A stretch of 64,000 nt of DNA from Microbacterium sp. Clip185 (GTDB taxonomy: Bacteria; Actinomycetota; Actinomycetes; Actinomycetales; Microbacteriaceae): positions 3,224,001 to 3,288,000 of the forward strand of contig NZ_CP117996.1 of NCBI RefSeq assembly GCF_028743715.1, given 5' to 3'. Under the pieces are notes generated by a model, which was not told where the DNA came from, made no database searches, and worked only from the letters and a program-made list of their open reading frames with translations. The position numbers and the translations under genes are program-made. Of the stretch, positions 8,737 to 19,016 are shown piece after piece (position 1 is the stretch's first letter; each line of letters opens with the position of its first letter).

Positions 8737-9699
8737 ATGGTCGTCTATCTGCTGCGTCGGGCCGCGTTCCTCGCGGTCTCCCTCGTCGTCGCCATGGTCG
8801 TCATCTTCATCCTGCTGCGACTGCTGCCGGGCGACCCCGCGAACGCCCTGCTCTCGGTGGATGCGACCCCGGAGCAGATCGCGGCGGCGCGCGCGCAGGT
8901 CGGCTCCGATCAACCGCTCATCCAGCAGTTCGCGACCTGGGCCGCGCAGCTGCTGCGCTTCGACCTCGGCGAGTCGTACATCTCCTCGCGGTCCGTCGGC
9001 GACGAGGTCGCGGCGCGCCTCGCGATCACGCTCCCGCTCACCCTGCTCGCCTTCGGCCTCGCCCTCGTCGTCTCGCTCATCGTGGGCATCACCGCCGCGG
9101 TGAAGGCCGACCGGTGGTACGGCATCCTCCTGTCGGGCTTCGCACAGCTCGGTGTCGCGGTTCCCGTCTTCTGGGTCGGCGTCATCCTGGTGTGGATCTT
9201 CGCGCTCCAACTGGGTCTGCTCCCCTCGGGCGGGTTCCCCCGCCACGACTGGGAGGATCCGGCCGACGCGCTGCGCTCACTGACCCTGCCCGTCATCACG
9301 ATCGCGATCGTGATGAGCGCGTCACTCAGCCGCTATGTGCGCGCCGCGACCCTCGACGTGCTCGGCAGCGACTACCTGCGCACCGCCCGGGCGGGCGGCG
9401 CCTCGCGCGCCGAGGCGCTTGTGCGTCACGGGGTGCGAAACGGCGCCGTGCCGGTGGTCGCCGTGCTCGGTATCGAGCTGTCGACGACGCTGCTGGGCGC
9501 GGTGGTGGTCGAGAGCGTGTTCACGCTGCCCGGGCTCGGCAGCATGCTGCTCACCGGCATCGAGCAGCACGACTTCGCCAACATCCAGGGAGTCCTCGTG
9601 GTCAGCACACTGTTCGTGCTGCTCGTCGGCTTCGCCGCCGACGTGGTGCAGCGTCTGATCGACCCGCGCCTGCGCACGAGCGTCTCGGGAAACCGATGA
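8737..9699 (+). CDS. ABC importer permease (DppB/OppB type)
   Basis: This 320-residue inner-membrane protein has six membrane spans. Its LLPGDPANALL segment after the first helix is diagnostic of DppB-type permeases. The EAA loop EALVRHGVRNGAVPVVAVLG lies near residue 230 and couples to the ATPases. ATG 8737 gives the usual MVVYLLRR start; GTG 8728, three codons earlier, is an alternative. Its TGA overlaps the ATG of the second permease, so the two are translationally coupled. Confidence 0.9.
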   Translation: MVVYLLRRAAFLAVSLVVAMVVIFILLRLLPGDPANALLSVDATPEQIAAARAQVGSDQPLIQQFATWAAQLLRFDLGESYISSRSVGDEVAARLAITLPLTLLAFGLALVVSLIVGITAAVKADRWYGILLSGFAQLGVAVPVFWVGVILVWIFALQLGLLPSGGFPRHDWEDPADALRSLTLPVITIAIVMSASLSRYVRAATLDVLGSDYLRTARAGGASRAEALVRHGVRNGAVPVVAVLGIELSTTLLGAVVVESVFTLPGLGSMLLTGIEQHDFANIQGVLVVSTLFVLLVGFAADVVQRLIDPRLRTSVSGNR

Positions 9700-10568
9700 G
9701 CGGGGCGGCTCTGAAGGCGCAGACGGATGCGGTCGCCACCGCATCCGTCCGGCGGCGCCGCCCCCACGCGACGCTGATCATCGGGATCGTGCTGGTGGGA
9801 CTCGTCGTGCTCACCGCGGTCGTCTCCCTCGTCTGGCTGCCCTACCCGCTCAGCGACATCAGCGGCGACCGACTCGAACCGCCCAGTGCCGCGCATCTGC
9901 TCGGCACCGACCGCCTCGGGCGCGACCTGCTGAGCCAGCTCATGGTGGGCTCCCGCATCGCCCTGACGGTCGGGGCGGGCGCGGTGCTGATCGCCGCCGT
10001 CATCGGGATCTCGGTGGGGCTTGTGGCCGCGTTCGCCCGGCCATGGCTCGACGACACGCTCTCGGCCGCTCTCGACGTGGTGATCGCGTTCCCCGTGCTG
10101 CTGCTCGCGATGCTCGTGGTCGCCGTGCAGGGTCCGTCGCTGTTCTCGGCGATCCTCGCGATCGGGCTGGCGATGTCGGCCGTGGTCGCCCGATTGACCC
10201 GCATCCTGGCGCGACGCGTACTCGGCGAGCAGTACGTGATCGCCGCCCGCACGAGCGGCACGCGCCTGGGCGGCATCATCCGGCAGCACGTGCTGCCCAA
10301 CATCGCGCCCACGCTCGTGGTGAGCCTCGCGCTGCAGTTCGGCATCGCGGTGCTCGCGGAGGCGAGCCTGTCGTACCTCGGCCTCGGCGCCCCGCCGCCC
10401 AACGCCTCCTGGGGACGCATGCTGCAGGAGGCGCAGGGAACCGTGCTGACAGCGCCCGTCGGCGCCATCGCCCCCGGCATCGCCATCGTGGCACTGGTGC
10501 TGGGCATCAACTTCCTCGCCGACGGCCTGCGTGAGTGGACCGATCCGACCCGGAGGAGGTCGCGATGA
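9696..10568 (+). CDS. ABC importer permease (DppC/OppC type)
   Basis: The 290-residue protein has the OppC/DppC layout: a cytoplasmic N-terminus, one helix, a periplasmic segment with HLLGTDRLGRDLLSQLMVGS, then five helices. The EAA loop is RTSGTRLGGIIRQHVLPNIA. It forms the heterodimeric channel with the preceding permease. Both its start and its stop are ATGA overlaps with its neighbours. The hydrophobic profile and the GTDRLGRD motif leave little doubt about the subunit class. Confidence 0.92.
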   Translation: MSGAALKAQTDAVATASVRRRRPHATLIIGIVLVGLVVLTAVVSLVWLPYPLSDISGDRLEPPSAAHLLGTDRLGRDLLSQLMVGSRIALTVGAGAVLIAAVIGISVGLVAAFARPWLDDTLSAALDVVIAFPVLLLAMLVVAVQGPSLFSAILAIGLAMSAVVARLTRILARRVLGEQYVIAARTSGTRLGGIIRQHVLPNIAPTLVVSLALQFGIAVLAEASLSYLGLGAPPPNASWGRMLQEAQGTVLTAPVGAIAPGIAIVALVLGINFLADGLREWTDPTRRRSR

Positions 10569-11374
10569 GCCTTCTCTCGGTGAACGGACTCTCGGTGCGC
10601 GCCGGAGGCGCCATGCCCGTGCGAGACATCTCGTTCGAGGTCGCACCCGGCGAGCGCGTCGGCGTGATCGGCGAGTCCGGATCCGGCAAGTCGCTCACCG
10701 CGCTCGCGGTGCTGGGCCTGCTGCCGCCGGCACTGGCCGCATCCGGGTCGATCCGGCTCGACGACCGAGAGGTCATCGGCGCGCGGGATGCGGACCTGCG
10801 GCCGCTTCGGGGACCTGTCGCACAGATCGTGTTCCAGGAGCCGCTGACCGCCCTCGATCCGCTGATGCGGGTGGGCAATCAGATCGCCGAGCCTCTCCGG
10901 CGCTGGCAAGGGCTCCGCGGCGCACAGCTGCGCGACGCGGTCGCCGCGGCGCTGGCGGAGGTGGCCCTGCCCGACACCCGCATCTCCCGCGCCTATCCGC
11001 ACGAGCTGTCGGGCGGACAGCGCCAGCGCGTCGCGATCGCCATCGCGCTGGCGGCGCACCCGCGGCTGCTGATCGCGGACGAGCCGACCACGGCGCTGGA
11101 CGTCACCGTGCAGGACGGCGTGCTCGCGCTGCTCGAGCGGCTCGTCGACGAACGAGGCATGGCGCTGCTGTTCATCAGTCACGACCTCGCGGTGATCTCC
11201 CGTATGGCCGAGCGCGTGATCGTGCTGCGCCAGGGCGCGATGATCGAGCAGGGAACGGTCGCCTCGGTGCTCACGGAGCCCGCGCACCCGTACACCGCGC
11301 AGCTGATCGGCAGCGCACGCATCCTCGACGCTGCGCTCGATGCGGGTGCGCGGGACGACGGGAGTACGCGATGA
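10565..11374 (+). CDS. ABC importer ATPase (DppD/OppD type)
   Basis: The 269-residue ATPase has Walker A GESGSGKS at residues 36-43, a Q-loop in [12 protein letters not shown], signature LSGGQRQR, Walker B LLIADEP and the switch histidine in LFISHDL. It powers import by the two permeases. At 269 residues it lacks the roughly 60-residue C-terminal extension common in OppD/DppD, which in several family members binds an iron-sulfur cluster. It overlaps both neighbours by ATGA. Confidence 0.92.
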   Translation: MSLLSVNGLSVRAGGAMPVRDISFEVAPGERVGVIGESGSGKSLTALAVLGLLPPALAASGSIRLDDREVIGARDADLRPLRGPVAQIVFQEPLTALDPLMRVGNQIAEPLRRWQGLRGAQLRDAVAAALAEVALPDTRISRAYPHELSGGQRQRVAIAIALAAHPRLLIADEPTTALDVTVQDGVLALLERLVDERGMALLFISHDLAVISRMAERVIVLRQGAMIEQGTVASVLTEPAHPYTAQLIGSARILDAALDAGARDDGSTR

Positions 11375-12126
11375 GTGTGCTGGAGCTTCGCGCGGCGGGG
11401 TTCGCCTACGGGTCGCAGACCGTGCTCGAAGATGTGTCGCTCGCGGTCGGCGCCGGCGAGTCCGTGGGCCTCGTCGGCGAGTCGGGTGCGGGCAAGTCCA
11501 CGATCCTCCGGCTGCTGCTGGGGCTCGCGCGGCCCCGCGACGGGGAGGTGCGATTCGACGGCGCGCCCCTGGCGCTGCGCGATCGGGCGCTCATGCGCCG
11601 GTTCCGCGCGAGCGTGCAGCCCGTCTTCCAGGATCCGTACTCGTCGCTCGATCCCCGCCAGCGCATCGATCGGATCGTCGGCGAGCCGCTGCGCTCTCTC
11701 GGCCTCGCCTCGGGAGCGGATGCGGCGGCCCGCGTCGCCGAGGCGGTCGCCGCCGTGGGGCTCTCCCCGGACACCCTCCAGCGCTACCCGCACGAGTTCT
11801 CCGGCGGTCAGCGTCAGCGCATCGCGATCGCCCGAGCGATCGTGTCGCGCCCGCGCGTGCTCCTCGCCGACGAGCCGGTGAGCGCGCTCGATGTGACGAC
11901 GCGCGTTCAGGTCATCGAGCTGCTCGCACGCCTGCGTGACGACACGGGCCTCGCGCTCGTCATGGTGTCGCACGATCTCGGCGCGGTCGCCGCCCTGTGC
12001 GAGCGGACCGTGGTGCTGCAGCACGGCCGCGTCGTGGAGGAGGCGCCGACCGCCCGCATCCTCACCGCCGCCGAAACCCCCTACGCCCGCGAGCTGGTCG
12101 CCGCCGTCCCCCGCCTCCCCCGCTGA
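11371..12126 (+). CDS. ABC importer ATPase (DppF/OppF type)
   Basis: The 251-residue ATPase carries Walker A GESGAGKS (residues 36-43), a Q-loop in QPVFQDPYSSLDPRQRI, signature FSGGQRQR, Walker B VLLADEPVSALDV and the histidine switch in VMVSHDLGAVA. It pairs with the previous ATPase as the second motor subunit and closes the five-gene importer operon. Like its partner it is short, ending soon after the H-loop. The start at ATG 11371 overlaps the previous stop. Confidence 0.92.
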   Translation: MSVLELRAAGFAYGSQTVLEDVSLAVGAGESVGLVGESGAGKSTILRLLLGLARPRDGEVRFDGAPLALRDRALMRRFRASVQPVFQDPYSSLDPRQRIDRIVGEPLRSLGLASGADAAARVAEAVAAVGLSPDTLQRYPHEFSGGQRQRIAIARAIVSRPRVLLADEPVSALDVTTRVQVIELLARLRDDTGLALVMVSHDLGAVAALCERTVVLQHGRVVEEAPTARILTAAETPYARELVAAVPRLPR

Positions 12127-12197
12127 CCCGTCCCGCCCCCGCTGGCCGCCGCGCTCCGGCCCGGGTGTGTGCCCGAGTTGCGTCGCAGTTGCGCAAC

Positions 12198-12258
12198 CGC
12201 CACACCTTTACGCAAGTGCGCCTGAAAACGACTGTCGCGGTTGCGTAGAAGTGTGGCG
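12198..12258. repeat. Imperfect 18-bp inverted repeat, intergenic
   Basis: CGCCACACCTTTACGCAA (12198-12215) pairs with 12241-12258 at 16 of 18 positions around a 25-base spacer. It lies 72 bases after the importer operon. It could be a Rho-independent-like terminator without a U-tract or a copy of a dispersed intergenic repeat; no other copy is present in this window. Confidence 0.6.
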
Positions 12259-12350
12259 GCAGCGTGCTCCAGCGCCCACCCCCACCCACGGGCACGCCCC
12301 GTAGCCGGCTCGGGATGCGGGCGGCACCGCACGCATCCCATGCGCACGGA

Positions 12351-12356
12351 TACGCT
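12351..12356 (+). promoter_or_regulatory. Probable -10 element of a leaderless promoter (cyclophilin gene)
   Basis: TACGCT ends 6 bases before ATG 12363. Confidence 0.4.
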
Positions 12357-12362
12357 GACTGC

Positions 12363-13043
12363 ATGCGTGCCCGACTCCTCGCTCTCCCCCTCGCCGTCGC
12401 CGCCCTCGCCCTGCTGGCGGGATGCGCGAGCACGGCCCCCGCCCCCGCCACCACCGCGCAGAGCACGGCCTCGAGCGCCGATGCCCAGGCGGCCGGCACC
12501 TGCACCTACTCCGCCGGGGGCGCAGCGGCCCGCGACGTGACCGCCCCGCCGAGCGAGCCCGCCGTCACCGGCACCGTCGCCGTGACCCTGCAGACCTCGG
12601 CCGGCGACATCCCGATCAGCATGGATGCGGACCGCACCCCCTGCACGGTGAACAGCTTCGTCTCCCTCGCCACGCAGGGCTACTACACCGACACGAACTG
12701 CCACCGGCTCACGACCTCCGGCATCTTCGTGCTGCAGTGCGGGGACCCCACCGCGACCGGCATGGGCGGCCCCGGCTACCGCTACGCCGATGAGCTCGAC
12801 GGATCCGAGACCTACCCGGCGGGGACCGTCGCCATGGCCAACGCCGGCCCTGGCACGAACGGCTCGCAGTTCTTCCTCGTCTACCAGGACACCCAGCTGA
12901 ACCCGGACTACACGGTGTTCGGACACATGGATGCGGCCGGCATCGCCGTCGTGCAGCAGATCGCCGCGGCCGGCACCGACAGCGGCGGCGCCGACGGCAA
13001 GCCCAAGACCCCCGTCACCATCACCGGCGTGACCGTCGGCTGA
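12363..13043 (+). CDS. Cyclophilin-type peptidyl-prolyl cis-trans isomerase, lipoprotein
   Basis: The 226-residue protein has a lipoprotein signal with lipobox LLAGC (Cys21), a short Ala/Thr-rich linker, and a cyclophilin domain from about residue 75. Recognisable family elements are TVNSFVSLATQGYYTDTNCH, GTVAMANAGPGTNGSQFF and a VFGHMD turn. The domain accelerates proline isomerisation during folding of exported proteins on the outer face of the membrane. The usual catalytic FHR arginine motif is not obvious (NCHRL is the nearest match), as is common in this bacterial subgroup. It appears to be monocistronic. Confidence 0.88.
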   Translation: MRARLLALPLAVAALALLAGCASTAPAPATTAQSTASSADAQAAGTCTYSAGGAAARDVTAPPSEPAVTGTVAVTLQTSAGDIPISMDADRTPCTVNSFVSLATQGYYTDTNCHRLTTSGIFVLQCGDPTATGMGGPGYRYADELDGSETYPAGTVAMANAGPGTNGSQFFLVYQDTQLNPDYTVFGHMDAAGIAVVQQIAAAGTDSGGADGKPKTPVTITGVTVG

Positions 13044-13175
13044 TCGCGACAGCATCCGCCGCCGGCGGCGTGCGGAGCCTGTGTCGAGCGAGCATCCTTT
13101 CATCGACCGAGCATCCGATCGAATGCGCACTCGACGAATGTGTGCTCATTCGGGGAGTAGTCTCCGGCGGCGCGA

Positions 13176-15522
<2,347 letters not shown>

Positions 15523-15527
15523 TCGGA

Positions 15528-15553
15528 GAAATTGCACATACCTGTGCAATTTC
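15528..15553. promoter_or_regulatory. Palindromic operator of the TetR/YhgE operon
   Basis: A perfect 11-bp inverted repeat, GAAATTGCACA and its complement, flanks a 4-base spacer (TACC). It lies immediately before the -10 TAGACT of the TetR gene, the expected place for autorepression by a dimeric TetR regulator. Confidence 0.8.
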
Positions 15554-15558
15554 GGGCG

Positions 15559-15564
15559 TAGACT
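15559..15564 (+). promoter_or_regulatory. Probable -10 element of a leaderless promoter (TetR operon)
   Basis: TAGACT ends 7 bases before ATG 15572 and directly follows the palindromic operator. Confidence 0.55.
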
Positions 15565-15571
15565 CCTCGTC

Positions 15572-16189
15572 ATGCCCACCGCTGTTTCGTCGCGCCCTGA
15601 CGCCCTGCGCAACCGCGCGGCGCTCGTCAAGGCCGCCACCTCTCTCATCGCGCGCGACCCGCACGCATCCATCGCCTCGATCGCCGAGGCGGCGGGTATC
15701 AGCCGCCGCGCCGTATACGGCCATTTCCCCGATCGGGGAGCGCTCGTCGCCGAGCTCGTCCGTTCCGGCGCCGAGCGCTTCAACGCCCTCGCCGCCGAAT
15801 CCGCCCCCGACGAGCCGGCGCCTCTCGCCCTCGCACGACTGACCGCGCGCCTGTGGGAGGAAGCCGCACAGGTGCAGGTCGCCGCATCCCTCGCGCTCGA
15901 TGACGCGCACATCGAGCAGACCGCCTACATCCTCGCTCCCGTGCGGCGCCGTCTGATGGCGATCGTTCGCGAGGGCCAGGATGCGGGAACCCTGCGCACC
16001 GACGTCACCGCGGCGACACTCGCCCGCCTCATCGAGGAAGCGGCGCGCATGGTGATCACCCGCATCGACGCGTCGAGCTCCCACGCCCGCGGCCTCGCGG
16101 TGCGTACCGTGCTCAGTATCGCCGGGCTCTCCTGGCGCGAGACGGATGCTCTGCTCGAGGCCCATCCCGAGCTGGCGGAGGAGGACTGA
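15572..16189 (+). CDS. TetR/AcrR family transcriptional regulator
   Basis: The 205-residue protein has an N-terminal TetR helix-turn-helix (residues ~15-60: ALVKAATSLIARDP, then SIASIAEAAGISRRAVYGHF) followed by an all-helical ligand-binding and dimerisation domain. It is the first gene of a three-gene operon with a degenerate ABC-like protein and a YhgE membrane protein, all overlapping by 1-4 bases. A perfect palindrome lies just upstream, so autoregulation of the whole operon is likely. The inducing ligand is unknown. Confidence 0.92.
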   Translation: MPTAVSSRPDALRNRAALVKAATSLIARDPHASIASIAEAAGISRRAVYGHFPDRGALVAELVRSGAERFNALAAESAPDEPAPLALARLTARLWEEAAQVQVAASLALDDAHIEQTAYILAPVRRRLMAIVREGQDAGTLRTDVTAATLARLIEEAARMVITRIDASSSHARGLAVRTVLSIAGLSWRETDALLEAHPELAEED

Positions 16190-16818
16190 TGCGCGTCGAG
16201 GCGATCACGGTCAGCAAGGGGCGCGGCGGCCAGGCGCTGTCGCCCGTGTCCCTCGCGTACGAGAGCGGGCAGGCACGGCTCGCCACCGCGGAGACCGAGC
16301 AGCGCCCCACGGTTCTGGGACTCATCGCGAGCGGACGGATGCGGCCCGACACCGGCGTGGTGCTGATCGGCGGCGCGGAAGACAACTCCGCGGTACGTCG
16401 CAAGGTCGCCCTCGTCGACGCGCCCGACGTGTCGGATCCCGCTCCCAACGTCACGGTGTTCACGGTCGTCTCCGAGGAGCTCATGTTCGCGGGGCGCCCG
16501 TCGAACCCGCTCGCGACGAAGGGATGGTTGACCGAGGCGGGGCTGCTGGACATCTCCCGCACCCCCATCGCCGACGTCGCTCCCGCGGATCGGCTGCGGA
16601 TCCTGCTGGAGCTCAGCGTGCTGCGCCCGGATGTGGAGGCCCTCGTGCTCGTCTCCCCCGACAGACACGGCGGCGATCCCCACGTGTGGTGGGAGCTGGC
16701 GGAGGAGTTCGCCGGCCGCGGGCTCGCGGTGCTGGTGATCGCAGGACAAGCGGCCGGTGCGGTTCTCGCGGGCCGTGCCGCACGGGCCGAGATGGATGAG
16801 ACGGAGGTGGCGCGATGA
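16189..16818 (+). CDS. Degenerate ABC ATPase-like protein lacking a P-loop
   Basis: The 209-residue protein follows the order of an ABC nucleotide-binding domain but has lost its catalytic residues. The strand before Walker A reads ARLATAETEQRPTVLGLIAS, with no GxxGxGKS. RMRPDTGVVLIGG matches the segment after Walker A. KVALVDAP stands where the Q-loop should be, and DVAPADRLRILLELSVLRPD replaces the signature. LVLVSPDRHGGDP replaces Walker B, so no DE pair remains. It overlaps TetR by TGATG and YhgE by ATGA. It is presumably a non-hydrolysing partner or sensor of the YhgE protein; this is inference. Confidence 0.6.
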   Translation: MRVEAITVSKGRGGQALSPVSLAYESGQARLATAETEQRPTVLGLIASGRMRPDTGVVLIGGAEDNSAVRRKVALVDAPDVSDPAPNVTVFTVVSEELMFAGRPSNPLATKGWLTEAGLLDISRTPIADVAPADRLRILLELSVLRPDVEALVLVSPDRHGGDPHVWWELAEEFAGRGLAVLVIAGQAAGAVLAGRAARAEMDETEVAR

Positions 16819-18668
16819 AGGTTCCCGCGATGATCACGGCGGAACTGCGCCGACTGACGTCCACGAAGATGTCGGTGATCGCCCTGATCGCCCTCATGTG
16901 CGTGCCCGTGCTCTACGGCGGCCTGTACCTGTGGGCCAACCAGGATCCGTACGGCCGCCTCGACCAGGTGCCGGTGGGCCTCGTGGTGCTCGATTCGGGC
17001 GTGACCGAGAACGGCGAGACCACGAACTACGGCGACCAGGTCGCCGACAACCTCGTGAAGGACGGCACGTTCGACTGGCAGCGGATGAGTGCCGACGGCG
17101 CCCAGGACGCGCTGAAGCACGGCGCGGTCGACTTCACCGTCACGATCCCCGCCGACTTCTCCGACGCGCTGCAGTCGGCCGCCGGAACCTCGCCGCGGCA
17201 GGCGGGGCTCGAGCTGGCGACCAACGACGCGAACAACTACCTCGCCTCCACCATCGGGTCCCAGGCGATCGAGAAGATCCGCGCTTCGGTGGCGAAGCTG
17301 GTGGGCACCCAGGCCGCGAACCGGCTTCTGACCGCGATCAGCGACATCCGCGGCAATCTCGTGACGGCGGCCGACGGCGCATCCCAGCTCGCCGACGGCG
17401 CGGCATCCGCTCTGGCAGGCTCCCAGAAGCTCGGCGACGGCGCCTCCCAGCTCGCCGACGGGACGGCCCAGCTCTCCTCCGGCGCCTCCCAGCTCGCCGG
17501 CGGCGCATCCCAGCTCGCCGACGGCGCGAGCCAGGTAGCGGCGGGCACGGCCACGCTCGACGGATACGCCGACCGCGCGGCCACGGCGTCGCAAGGCCTG
17601 GTGAACGATCTGCCCGCCATCCGTTCCGCGATCGCCGACGAGCTCGCCGCGCGCGGGCTCACGCCGGACGAGATCAACACCGTGCTCGCGCGACTCGACA
17701 CCCTCGGCGGCGACGTGTCGTCCGCGAACGACCGGGTCCAGTCCGCCGTGAGTCAGATCGACCGGCTCAACGCCGGCGCCGCGCAGGTGTCTCAGGGGGC
17801 GGCGAGTCTCGCGAGCGGTTCCGCACAGTTGGCCGACGGCGCAGCATCCGCGGCGAACGGTGCGGCCGCGCTCCGCGACGGCACCGGCACGCTCACCTCC
17901 GGTCTGTCCCAGCTGGACGACGGCGCCGACCAGCTCTCCAGCGGACTCGCCGACGGCGTCGCGAAGATCCCCGACTCCGACGCGACGCTGCGGGAGCAGC
18001 AGGCCGACACGATCGCCGACCCCGTGGATGTGGAATCGAGCAAGGTCGCGTCCGCCGCGGATTACGGCGCGGGTCTCGCCCCCTTCTTCGCCTCGCTCGC
18101 CGGCTGGATCGGCATCTACGCGCTCTTCCTGATCGTGAAGCCCATCTCGCGTCGTGCGATCACGGCGCTGCACTCCCCCGTCCGCATCACCCTTGCGGGA
18201 TGGCTGACGCCGGGTCTGCTCGGCGGCATCCAGATGATCGCTCTGTTCGGCGTCCTGTCGCTGGCGCTGGGCTTCACGTTCGCGAACCCGCTCGCAACTC
18301 TCGGCATCATGGTGCTCGCCTCGCTGACCTACGCCGCGATCATCCTCGCGCTGAACGTGTGGTTCGGATCGGTCGGCCAGTTCTTGGGGCTCGTGCTCAT
18401 GGTGCTGCAGCTCGTCACGGCGGGCGGCACGTTCCCGTGGCAGACCCTGCCGGCACCGCTGACGGGCCTGCATCACGTGCTGCCGATGGGCTTCGTCGTC
18501 GATGCCATGAGGCAACTCATGTACGGCGGTGACATCGCCAGGATCGGCAGCGACATCACCGTGCTCCTCACGTGGATGCTGGGCGCCCTGGTGCTCGCAG
18601 CACTGGGCGTCACGCGGATGACGCACAAGCGCACCCTCCGCGACCTCGCCCCCTCCCTCATCGGATAA
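16815..18668 (+). CDS. YhgE/Pip domain membrane protein
   Basis: The 617-residue protein has one N-terminal membrane span (residues ~18-37), a long extracytoplasmic region, and about five C-terminal spans from residue ~415 in an ABC-2 permease-like block. The extracellular part contains two runs of seven-residue repeats of the ASQLADG type (residues ~185-250 and ~325-380), typical of YhgE/Pip proteins and suggestive of a rod or coiled structure. Relatives include the phage infection protein Pip of lactic bacteria and the EsaA/type VII-linked family. It is the last gene of the TetR operon. The role is unknown; export or surface binding is possible. Confidence 0.88.
   Translation: MKVPAMITAELRRLTSTKMSVIALIALMCVPVLYGGLYLWANQDPYGRLDQVPVGLVVLDSGVTENGETTNYGDQVADNLVKDGTFDWQRMSADGAQDALKHGAVDFTVTIPADFSDALQSAAGTSPRQAGLELATNDANNYLASTIGSQAIEKIRASVAKLVGTQAANRLLTAISDIRGNLVTAADGASQLADGAASALAGSQKLGDGASQLADGTAQLSSGASQLAGGASQLADGASQVAAGTATLDGYADRAATASQGLVNDLPAIRSAIADELAARGLTPDEINTVLARLDTLGGDVSSANDRVQSAVSQIDRLNAGAAQVSQGAASLASGSAQLADGAASAANGAAALRDGTGTLTSGLSQLDDGADQLSSGLADGVAKIPDSDATLREQQADTIADPVDVESSKVASAADYGAGLAPFFASLAGWIGIYALFLIVKPISRRAITALHSPVRITLAGWLTPGLLGGIQMIALFGVLSLALGFTFANPLATLGIMVLASLTYAAIILALNVWFGSVGQFLGLVLMVLQLVTAGGTFPWQTLPAPLTGLHHVLPMGFVVDAMRQLMYGGDIARIGSDITVLLTWMLGALVLAALGVTRMTHKRTLRDLAPSLIG
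17371..17560 (+). repeat. In-frame 21-bp tandem repeats encoding ASQLADG heptads
   Basis: About nine imperfect 21-bp units encode variants of GASQLADGA. A second shorter block lies near 17780-17945. DNA identity between units is high (GGCGCATCCCAGCTCGCCGAC and close variants), so slippage or recombination could change copy number. Confidence 0.75.
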
Positions 18669-18702
18669 CTCGCCCGCATCCCTTCGCGCTCCCCTTCCAC
18701 CG

Positions 18703-18769
18703 CGAGACTGCATTTCGAGCACGAGATCACTGTTAATACCCGTGATCTCGTGACGGAGATGCAGTCTCG
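18703..18769. repeat. Imperfect 28-bp inverted repeat after the YhgE gene
   Basis: Positions 18703-18730 and 18742-18769 pair at 24 of 28 bases around an 11-base loop. The outer arm starts CGAGACTGCAT and the inner arm ends CACGAGATCAC. It starts 35 bases after the YhgE stop. It may act as terminator or be a member of a dispersed palindromic repeat family. Confidence 0.7.
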
Positions 18770-19016
18770 TGGGGTGGGGTCCACGCCGGGGACGGATGCG
18801 GGCGCATACACCGCACGCCCAGGGTCCTGCCACGGTTCGTCCAGAAAGGCCCCCTACGGTGTCCAGGTCGCCGGCGAGCCCGAACTCGCACGGCGGCTGC
18901 CCCGACGACGGGGCCTGTCCACCCTGCTGGCGCAGCGCGTGATCGTCCCGACGTCACTCGCGCCCGCGCGTTCTCCGTGCCCCCGCGTCAGGCAGGCCGC
19001 TTGACCCTGGAGCCCT
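18770..19016 (+). other. Long leader before the transglycosylase-like gene
   Basis: This 247-base stretch has no credible gene. It contains short GC-rich complementary segments such as GCCCCGAC/GACGGGGC around 18899-18916. Leaders of secreted cell-wall hydrolases in actinobacteria often carry a c-di-AMP (ydaO) riboswitch; I cannot match that consensus convincingly here. Confidence 0.25.

Noticed and set aside
7015..9246. 743-codon minus-strand open frame under the ABC importer
   Set aside because: A GC-driven antisense shadow; the SBP and permease motifs on the plus strand are clear.
17371..17945. Repeats in the YhgE gene as a CRISPR-like array
   Set aside because: They are in-frame heptad-coding repeats without spacers.
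18780..19016. c-di-AMP (ydaO) riboswitch before the transglycosylase-like gene
   Set aside because: The conserved blocks of that riboswitch could not be matched by eye; kept only as a hypothesis.
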